Of a stretch of DNA of 12,105 bases, positions 6,063 to 12,105 are shown piece by piece. Numbering within the stretch: position 1 is the stretch's first letter; every line of letters starts with the position of its first letter. The stretch is from JBCBWG01 sp964579305 (GTDB lineage Bacteria; Pseudomonadota; Alphaproteobacteria; Rhizobiales; Hyphomicrobiaceae). The stretch is from the NCBI GenBank assembly GCA_964579305.1, contig CAZOGY010000109.1, positions 1-12,105 on the forward strand. Reading direction: 5' to 3'. The translations under genes were made by a program, and so were the position numbers. Under the pieces are notes generated by a model that had not been told where the DNA came from, did no database searches, and worked only from the letters and a program-made list of their open reading frames with translations.

Positions 6063-8983
6063 TGAGCTTAGGCGCCCTCACGTTCCTGAGCCCGTGGTTG
6101 CTCGCAGGCCTCGCCGCGCTGCCGGTCATCTATTGGCTGTTGCGCACGGTGCCGCCGCGCCCGCGTCAGATTCAGTTTCCCGCAACCCGCATTCTGGTCG
6201 GGCTGGAGAACCGCGAAAAGACGCCGGATAAGACGCCGTGGTGGCTGATGCTGATCCGCATGCTGGCCGCCGCGCTCGTCATCCTCGCGCTTGCCCAACC
6301 GATCCTAAATCCAGATCGCACCTTGACGCTGCAAAGCGCCGGCCCGGTCGTCCTGGTTGTCGACAACGGCTGGAGTGCTGCGGCGGACTGGCCGCAGCGA
6401 CAAGCCATGATGGATCGCGTGCTGCGCTCAGCGCAAGCTGGCGGTCGTCCGGTCCTGCTGATTGAGACCGCGGGCCAAGACAATACCAGCGCGGCCACCG
6501 CCGAAGCGCCCGCAGCAGCCCAGCGACGGGCCGCAGCGATTGTGCCCCAGCCCTTTGCGCCAGATCGCGCTGCGTCTCTGGAGGCCGTCCGTCGGGCGAT
6601 CACCAGCGGTTCTGACGCCGACATTGTCTGGATCAGCGACGGTCTGGATCATGGTCGCGGCACCGCTTTCGCTGACGGCCTTTTGGAATTGGCGCCCGGC
6701 GCACTGACCGTCGTAACACCAGCGCCTGAAGAGGCGGCGCTGGCCGTCGGCGCGGGGCTTGGTGCGGAAGGTCGCTTGAATGCCCGTGTCATCCGGGCGT
6801 TCGGCGCCCGAGCTGAAGGTATCTTGCATGCGCTGTCCGCGCGGGGCGATGTGCTCGGCGAGACGCGGTTTGAGTTGGCACCCGGTGAGACGGAAACGGC
6901 TGTCGGTTTCGAACTGCCGCTGGAGCTGCGCAACCAGGTCACGCGCGTTGTTCTGGCCGGCGTCGCGTCGGCCGGCACCACCTATTTGCTGGACGCGCGT
7001 TCGCGCTGGAACCGGATTGGACTTGTCTCAGGCGCCAGCCAGGAACAAACACAGCCACTTTTGGGCCCGCTCTACTATATCCAGCGCGCGCTCAAGCCGT
7101 ATGCGGAGGTCATTTCGCCGGCCGGCGCGAACGCGGCAGCCGTCATTGATGCGATCTTGCGTCAGAACGCGACGATCATGATGCTTGCCGACATCGGGAC
7201 GCTGCCACAACCCATGGTCAAGCGCGTGAGCGAATGGGTCGGCAAGGGCGGTGTGCTCGTGCGGTTTGCAGGGCCGCGGCTTGAGCAATCCGCCGATCCG
7301 CTGTTGCCGGCCAAGCTGCGGGCGGGCGGACGCACGCTCGGTGGGGCGCTATCCTGGTCCACGCCACAGTCTCTGGCGGCTTTTGACGAGACCAGCTTGT
7401 TCGCCGGGCTTGAGATCCCAGAGGACGTGAAGGTCAGCCGTCAGGTTCTGGCCGATCCGGCTGCGATTGATGAAAACGTCGATGTCTGGGCGCGGCTGAC
7501 CGACGGCACACCCTTGGTCACCGCACGCAAGATCGGCGATGGGCGCCTCATCCTCTTCCACGTGACCGCAAACTCAGACTGGTCCAACTTGCCCTTGTCG
7601 GGCTTGTTCGTTGCCATGCTCAGGCGCATCCAGACCCTTGGCACGGCATCAGCGGCTCGCGCGAGTGCGGCACCAACGTTGGTGGCAGCGGGCGCGACGC
7701 CGCAAAACAACGAGGCGGCACCGGCTGTCCTTGCACCAACACAGGTGCTCGATGGTTTTGGCCAATTGGTATCGCCGCCAGCCACCGCCAAAGCGATTGC
7801 CACTGCTGAACTTGCCGATACCCGGCCCAGTCGATTGCATCCGCCCGGCTATTATGGTGCCGGCGAGCAGGCCCTGGCTCTCAATATCGTCACGCCCAAA
7901 ACAACCCTGACGCCGCTGTCGCCGCCATCTGGGGCCACCGCCCTCGGCTTCGGCCGCGAAACACAAACCGATCTCAAGCCATGGGCGCTCAGCTTGGCGC
8001 TCGCGCTGTTGCTGGTCGACGTTCTGGCGATCCTTGCAATCCAGTTCGGCGGCTTGGCCGGCTTGCGCGCGGCTCGGCGCACGCCAGCGGCGACGGCGGT
8101 GATGGCGTTTGCTTGTGCGGCGGCATGCACCATGGCTTTGTCCGTGGCAGATGCGTCGTTGCACGGTGCACGCGCGCAAAACGCAGTCAGCGCACAGTCG
8201 CCGCAAGCCAACCCCAAAGACCCTGCCTTGCCGCCCTCGGCCTTGGCCGCGACAAGCCAGGTCACGTTCGGATACGTGCTCACCGGCGATGCCGGCGTCG
8301 ATGCGGCGACCAAGGCCGGCATGGAAGGCCTGGTCAGGGTCCTCACAGCCCGCACATCCGTTGAGCCCGGCGAGCCGATGGGCGTGAGCATAGAAAGTGA
8401 CGAGATCGCTTTCTTCCCGATCCTCTATTGGCCGGTACTGGACAAAGCTGGCGAACTGTCACCCGACACGCTCGCAAAGGTCGACGCCTACATGAAGCGC
8501 GGCGGCATGATCATTTTCGACACCCGCGACCATGGCCAGGGCTTGCCCATGAGCTTGCGCCAACGGCGCGGCGGTGGAAGCACGCCACTTCAAAAGCTTC
8601 TCGGGAAACTGGATATTCCGCCACTCGAACCCGTGCCTGAGGGGCACGTGCTGACGAAATCGTTCTATCTCTTGCGCACCTTCCCCGGGCGCTGGGATGG
8701 CGGCCAGCTCTGGGTTGAGGCCACGGTGCGTGATCCGGCCGGGGGGCGCCAGGCGCGTCGCGCCGATGGCGTCAGCTCCATCCTCATTACGCCGAACGAC
8801 TTTGCAACGGCCTGGGCGCTCGACGGCGACAATCGTCCCATGTTTCCCGTTGTGCCGGGAGGTGAACGTCAGCGGGAATGGGCGTTCCGCACCGGCGTGA
8901 ACATCGTGATGTACGCGCTGACTGGCAACTACAAGGCCGACCAGGTGCACGTGCCTTCACTGCTGCAACGGCTCGGCCAGTAA
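6062..8983 (+). CDS. BatA-like membrane protein with C-terminal DUF4159
   Basis: This 973-aa inner-membrane protein begins with the BatA-type N-terminus (PF07584-like): LTFLSPWLLAGLAALPVIYW, a basic loop, then a second membrane helix at 60-82. A vWA-like segment follows, with a degenerate metal motif (DNGWS, 101-105) and an ISDG strand. A region resembling class I amidotransferases spans about 316-540. Two more helices lie at about 641-668 and 677-700, and DUF4159 at about 734-973. Charge distribution puts the large middle part and the DUF4159 domain in the periplasm. The second helix pair ends in a signal-peptide-like sequence with AxA (703-705), hinting at a fused secreted protein or processing. 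The start at 6062 is supported by GGAG (6051-6054) and the BatA-like N-terminus; the frame stays open upstream to 5849, but that part overlaps the DUF58 gene. Function is unknown; it is probably a partner or client of the MoxR/DUF58 pair. Confidence 0.92.
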   Translation: MSLGALTFLSPWLLAGLAALPVIYWLLRTVPPRPRQIQFPATRILVGLENREKTPDKTPWWLMLIRMLAAALVILALAQPILNPDRTLTLQSAGPVVLVVDNGWSAAADWPQRQAMMDRVLRSAQAGGRPVLLIETAGQDNTSAATAEAPAAAQRRAAAIVPQPFAPDRAASLEAVRRAITSGSDADIVWISDGLDHGRGTAFADGLLELAPGALTVVTPAPEEAALAVGAGLGAEGRLNARVIRAFGARAEGILHALSARGDVLGETRFELAPGETETAVGFELPLELRNQVTRVVLAGVASAGTTYLLDARSRWNRIGLVSGASQEQTQPLLGPLYYIQRALKPYAEVISPAGANAAAVIDAILRQNATIMMLADIGTLPQPMVKRVSEWVGKGGVLVRFAGPRLEQSADPLLPAKLRAGGRTLGGALSWSTPQSLAAFDETSLFAGLEIPEDVKVSRQVLADPAAIDENVDVWARLTDGTPLVTARKIGDGRLILFHVTANSDWSNLPLSGLFVAMLRRIQTLGTASAARASAAPTLVAAGATPQNNEAAPAVLAPTQVLDGFGQLVSPPATAKAIATAELADTRPSRLHPPGYYGAGEQALALNIVTPKTTLTPLSPPSGATALGFGRETQTDLKPWALSLALALLLVDVLAILAIQFGGLAGLRAARRTPAATAVMAFACAAACTMALSVADASLHGARAQNAVSAQSPQANPKDPALPPSALAATSQVTFGYVLTGDAGVDAATKAGMEGLVRVLTARTSVEPGEPMGVSIESDEIAFFPILYWPVLDKAGELSPDTLAKVDAYMKRGGMIIFDTRDHGQGLPMSLRQRRGGGSTPLQKLLGKLDIPPLEPVPEGHVLTKSFYLLRTFPGRWDGGQLWVEATVRDPAGGRQARRADGVSSILITPNDFATAWALDGDNRPMFPVVPGGERQREWAFRTGVNIVMYALTGNYKADQVHVPSLLQRLGQ

Positions 8984-9011
8984 CGCGGCGCTGGCAGCAT
9001 CCAAGCGCCAT

Positions 9012-9028
9012 GCGCCGACATTCGGCGC
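9012..9028 (+). promoter_or_regulatory. Perfect hairpin in the only sizeable intra-operon gap
   Basis: GCGCCGA (9012-9018), loop CAT, TCGGCGC (9022-9028) form a perfect 7-bp stem in the 86-nt gap between the DUF4159 and vWA genes. It is followed only by TCTT, so it is a weak terminator at best. It may act as an RNA processing or stability element, or set expression of the two downstream genes. Confidence 0.4.
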
Positions 9029-9069
9029 GCCGTCTTGAGCGAACCCAATAGGACTTCCAGAGGACGAAC

Positions 9070-11205
9070 ATGTCGGATTGGTCGATCGACTTTGCCCCCA
9101 TGCTGCCCATGCCTCTGTATTGGGTCGCGGTCGCGGTGACGGCGCTGCTTGTTCTCGTGCTGCTTTATCGCGGTGCCAGGGGCGCTTTGCTGCGCGCGCT
9201 CGCGTTGGCCGCGTTGTTGTTTGCCCTCGCCAACCCGACATTGCGGCAAGAGGAAAAAGAGAGCCTCGGCAACGTCGCGATCGTGGTGATGGACGAATCC
9301 ACGTCGCAGACAATTGCCGGGCGCCCTGAGCAGGCCCAAGCCATACGCGAGGCTTTGAGCAGTCGCCTCGGTGCGATTGAGAAACTGGACGTGAAGTGGG
9401 TTACGGCCGCGCGGCCCAGCTCTGGCGGGCGTGGCGGCACCAACCTCTTCGCAGCACTGAACGGGGCCTTGGCAGACGTCGCGCCAGACCGTCTTGCCGG
9501 CGTCATCATGGTCACCGACGGGCAAGTTCACGATATCCCCAAGACGGCCAAGTCGCTGGGATTTGATGCGCCGATCCACACCATCCTGACCGGCAGGCCG
9601 CAGGAGTTCGATCGCCGGATTGAGATCCTCAAAGCGCCGCGATACGGCATTGTTGGTCAGGAACGCACCATTGAATTGGCCGTACGCCAGACCGGGGCGG
9701 CGCCCAGTGATTTGTCGCGGTCTGCGCGTTTGCGCATTCGTCGCGAAGGTGAAGACGACCTGACGTTCAACACCTCCATCAACGAAACGATTTCGATCCC
9801 GATGTCGTTTCCCCACGCCGGCAAGAACATCGTCGAAATCGACCTGGCCGGCGTCGAGGGTGAACTCACACTTGCCAACAACCGCATTGTGATCGTGGCT
9901 GACGGCGTGCGCGAAAACCTGCGCGTGCTTTTGGTGTCTGGCGAACCCCACGCGGGCGAGCGGACGTGGCGGAACCTCTTAAAGTCCGATGCCGCCGTCG
10001 ACCTCGTGCACTTCACGATTTTGCGGCCACCGCATAAGCAGGACGGCACCCCGATCAATCAGCTTTCGCTGATTGCGTTTCCCACGCGCGAGCTGTTTTC
10101 CGTCAAGATCAAGGAATTCGACCTGATCATTTTTGACCGGTATCAGCACCGCGGAATTCTGCAATTGCTCTACTACGACAACATCGCGCGCTATGTGGAA
10201 GACCACGGCGGCGCGCTGCTGGTTGCCGCAGGCGATGACTACGCAGGCCCACAATCGATCGTGCGGACGCCGCTGATCAATGCGCTTCCTGCCCTGCCGA
10301 CAGGTGAGGTCTTGCAAGAACCTTTCCGGCCGAAGCTGACCGGGCTGGGCGCCCGCCATCCCGTCACCCGCAATCTGCCCGGCGGTGGCAGCGACAAGAT
10401 CGATCCCTCATGGGGGCGCTGGTTCCGCCAGGTCGAGGTGCGTCCGGAGCGGGGCCGCACGGTGATGACGGGTGTGCAGGACCGCCCGCTGCTGGTGCTC
10501 GATCGCAAGGGCAAGGGCCGGGTGGCGCTTTTGACGTCCGACCACGCTTGGCTGTGGGCGCGCGGTTTCGATGGCGGCGGGCCGCACACCGACCTTCTGC
10601 GCCGGCTCTCCCACTGGCTGATGAAAGAGCCAGATCTGGAAGAAGAGCGCTTGGTGGCCGAAGCCGATAACCTGACGCTGACGGTCGAGCGCCGCAGCAT
10701 GGAAGAGCAGGTCAATCCGGTCACGGTCTTCACGCCCAACGGCGAGCAACGTGAACTGGCGCTTGAAAAGTCAAGCGACGGAATTTGGCGGGCAACGCTG
10801 ACGGCGACGGAACGCGGTCTGCATAAATTCGAGACCGAAGGCCCCAATGGTAAACTGACGGCGGTGGCGATCGCAGGCGTTGCTGACCCGCGCGAAATGT
10901 CAGAAGTGACTTCGACCAAAGAGCCCATGCGCCCGCTTTTGGAAAGCATCGGGGGCGGCCAGTTCTGGACCAAGGCTGCGGCCGGCGCCCTGGGCGCGTC
11001 CAGCGACCCCACGTCGGTCTCCGTACCGCGCGTGACGATGCTGACATCAGCGCGGATTTATGCCGGCTCAAGCTGGCTTGCTTTGAAAGACCAGCAAGCT
11101 TCCGTCACGACCGGGATTTCGTTGACGCCGATGTTCAATGGCTTCATGGCGCTTGCTGCGATGTTGTTTTTGATGACGCTGGCCTGGTGGCGGGAGGGCC
11201 GATAA
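9070..11205 (+). CDS. Membrane-anchored vWA-like / amidotransferase-like protein
   Basis: This 711-aa membrane protein has two N-terminal helices (about 15-33 and 38-56) joined by a short basic loop, and one C-terminal helix (about 688-707) ending in WWREGR. This topology places the large central part in the periplasm. A vWA-like domain starts at about 68. It keeps the full metal-site pattern: DESTS (75-79), Thr123 in GGTNLFAAL, and VTDG with Asp149. A further region from RVLLVSGE (285-292) to about 510, including GGALLVAAGDDY (380-391) and LLTSDHAWLWARG, resembles a class I amidotransferase fold, but I see no catalytic Cys elbow. A beta-rich segment precedes the last helix. AGAGGA lies just upstream of the ATG. 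It is commonly annotated only as a membrane protein. It probably pairs with the DUF4159 protein, whose layout it mirrors, and with the MoxR/DUF58 pair. Function is unknown. Confidence 0.88.
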   Translation: MSDWSIDFAPMLPMPLYWVAVAVTALLVLVLLYRGARGALLRALALAALLFALANPTLRQEEKESLGNVAIVVMDESTSQTIAGRPEQAQAIREALSSRLGAIEKLDVKWVTAARPSSGGRGGTNLFAALNGALADVAPDRLAGVIMVTDGQVHDIPKTAKSLGFDAPIHTILTGRPQEFDRRIEILKAPRYGIVGQERTIELAVRQTGAAPSDLSRSARLRIRREGEDDLTFNTSINETISIPMSFPHAGKNIVEIDLAGVEGELTLANNRIVIVADGVRENLRVLLVSGEPHAGERTWRNLLKSDAAVDLVHFTILRPPHKQDGTPINQLSLIAFPTRELFSVKIKEFDLIIFDRYQHRGILQLLYYDNIARYVEDHGGALLVAAGDDYAGPQSIVRTPLINALPALPTGEVLQEPFRPKLTGLGARHPVTRNLPGGGSDKIDPSWGRWFRQVEVRPERGRTVMTGVQDRPLLVLDRKGKGRVALLTSDHAWLWARGFDGGGPHTDLLRRLSHWLMKEPDLEEERLVAEADNLTLTVERRSMEEQVNPVTVFTPNGEQRELALEKSSDGIWRATLTATERGLHKFETEGPNGKLTAVAIAGVADPREMSEVTSTKEPMRPLLESIGGGQFWTKAAAGALGASSDPTSVSVPRVTMLTSARIYAGSSWLALKDQQASVTTGISLTPMFNGFMALAAMLFLMTLAWWREGR

Positions 11206-12054
11206 ATGAGCGTTGGGCGCCGGTTCGACCATGTCGTGCACGCCACGGGCAACCTCGACGCGGCTGCCATGACGTTTGAAAGCCTCGGCTTCACCCTGAC
11301 GCCACGCGCCGCCCATGGCGATCACATGGGCACGTCGAACCGCCTTGCGCAGTTTGCCGCCGAAAACTTCATCGAGCTGCTTGAGGTCGACCGGCCCGGC
11401 GGGATCACGCCGCACGGCTTCGAGGCAGAACCGCCAACGTTCAGTTTCGGCGCACACAATCGCGATGCCATCGGCGTGCGCGACGGTATCTCGATGCTGG
11501 TTTTCCAGACCGACGATACCGCCGCCGATGTTGCGCGTTGGCGGGCTGCCGGCATCCCAACCTTCGAGCCGTTCACATTTTCGCGTCAGGCCAAATTGCC
11601 AGACGGGAGCGAGCGCACGGTCTCATTTTCCCTCGGCTTCGTGCGCTTCCCGCAACTGCCGGACGTCGCGATCTTTGTTTGCGAGAACCGCGCCAGGGAT
11701 ATCTTTTGGAAGCCGGAGTTCCAGACCCACGATAACGGCGCAACGGGGCTTCGTTCGGTCGTGATCGCATCTGCCGCGCCCGAGCGCGACGCCCGTCTCC
11801 TTCACCAACTATTCGATGGTGAGATGGCGACGTCTCACGCCGGGGATTTCCGTGTGAGCTGCGGGCCCGACCAAGCCGTCGAGCTGCGCAGTTTCCGGTC
11901 GGTCGCGGAACTCGACCCTACGTTTCGTGCGCTTTCGCCAGACCGCAGTTTAATCGCGGGCCTGCAAATCGCGACGCAAGATCGCGATCGCATTGGCACC
12001 GTGACGGCGTCGGCGAACGCGCATGGTGCATTCATTGCCTGGACACAGGCTTGA
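11206..12054 (+). CDS. VOC-family protein with glyoxalase-like domain
   Basis: This 282-aa protein of the vicinal oxygen chelate superfamily most resembles the Glyoxalase_3-like domain (PF13468). The start FDHVVHATGNLDAA (7-20) carries the usual first metal-ligand position (His9). HMGTSNRLAQF (40-50) and FIELLEV (55-61, Glu57) follow the family pattern, and a second half begins near GLRSVVIASA (about 181). VOC enzymes bind a divalent metal and act on varied small molecules as isomerases, dioxygenases or resistance proteins. The substrate cannot be inferred here. No signal peptide is visible, so it is cytoplasmic. The ATG directly abuts the TAA of the preceding gene, and GGGAGGG (11192-11198) gives a strong ribosome site, so it is co-transcribed and probably coupled with the membrane genes. 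Whether it shares their function or only their transcript is open. Confidence 0.88.
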   Translation: MSVGRRFDHVVHATGNLDAAAMTFESLGFTLTPRAAHGDHMGTSNRLAQFAAENFIELLEVDRPGGITPHGFEAEPPTFSFGAHNRDAIGVRDGISMLVFQTDDTAADVARWRAAGIPTFEPFTFSRQAKLPDGSERTVSFSLGFVRFPQLPDVAIFVCENRARDIFWKPEFQTHDNGATGLRSVVIASAAPERDARLLHQLFDGEMATSHAGDFRVSCGPDQAVELRSFRSVAELDPTFRALSPDRSLIAGLQIATQDRDRIGTVTASANAHGAFIAWTQA

Positions 12055-12065
12055 GACGGCCCGGT

Positions 12066-12105
12066 TTCCGGCCGCCCAGTCTTCCGGCCGCCCAGTCTTC
12101 CGGCC
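12066..12105. repeat. 16-bp tandem repeat downstream of the operon (runs off the window)
   Basis: The unit TTCCGGCCGCCCAGTC occurs exactly at 12066-12081 and 12082-12097, and a third copy begins at 12098 and is cut by the window end. Each unit contains the palindrome CCGG/GGCC. It begins 12 nt after the last stop codon of the operon. It could be a variable-number repeat or part of a terminator, but the total number of units is not visible. Confidence 0.85.

Overview
This window looks like chromosome from an alphaproteobacterium, most likely a member of the Hyphomicrobiales (Rhizobiales) or a close relative. The evidence is the high G+C content with G/C-rich third codon positions, a Usg-family protein, a DUF1285 protein, and a DUF1285 / MoxR / DUF58 / DUF4159 neighbourhood typical of that class. 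No taxon marker such as rRNA is present, so the assignment stays at class to order level.

Left part (1-3062): three ordinary single genes set among three copies of a dispersed palindromic repeat. They are a small Usg-like protein (399-689, +), a DODA/LigB-type extradiol dioxygenase-family protein (797-1585, -) and a LysR-type regulator (1927-2856, +) transcribed away from it. Repeat copies of 161, 161 and 92 bp lie at 94-254 (inverted), 1614-1774 and 2861-2952. The third copy lacks exactly 69 internal bases. The dioxygenase and the regulator share a divergent control region. It holds a perfect 15-bp palindrome that fits the LysR T-N11-A rule, but a repeat copy sits between that site and the dioxygenase.

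Middle (3063-4066): a DUF1285 gene on the minus strand, with a 12-bp minisatellite expanding its C-terminal tail, and a 359-bp divergent intergenic region with no recognisable gene.

Right part (4067-12054): a five-gene plus-strand operon. It encodes a MoxR-family AAA+ ATPase, a soluble DUF58 protein, a 973-residue membrane protein (BatA-like N-terminus, degenerate vWA-like and amidotransferase-like regions, C-terminal DUF4159), a 711-residue membrane protein with a vWA-like domain carrying an intact DxSxS motif, and a VOC/glyoxalase-like protein. Four junctions are 4 nt apart, overlapping or abutting. The exception is an 86-nt gap with a perfect hairpin before the 711-residue protein. By the positive-inside rule, the ATPase and DUF58 protein are cytoplasmic, while the large domains of the two membrane proteins face the periplasm. 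MoxR/vWA systems of this kind are thought to act as chaperone-like assembly or metal-insertion machines. The substrate of this version is not established, and it is the most interesting system in the window. A 16-bp tandem repeat begins just after the operon and runs off the end.
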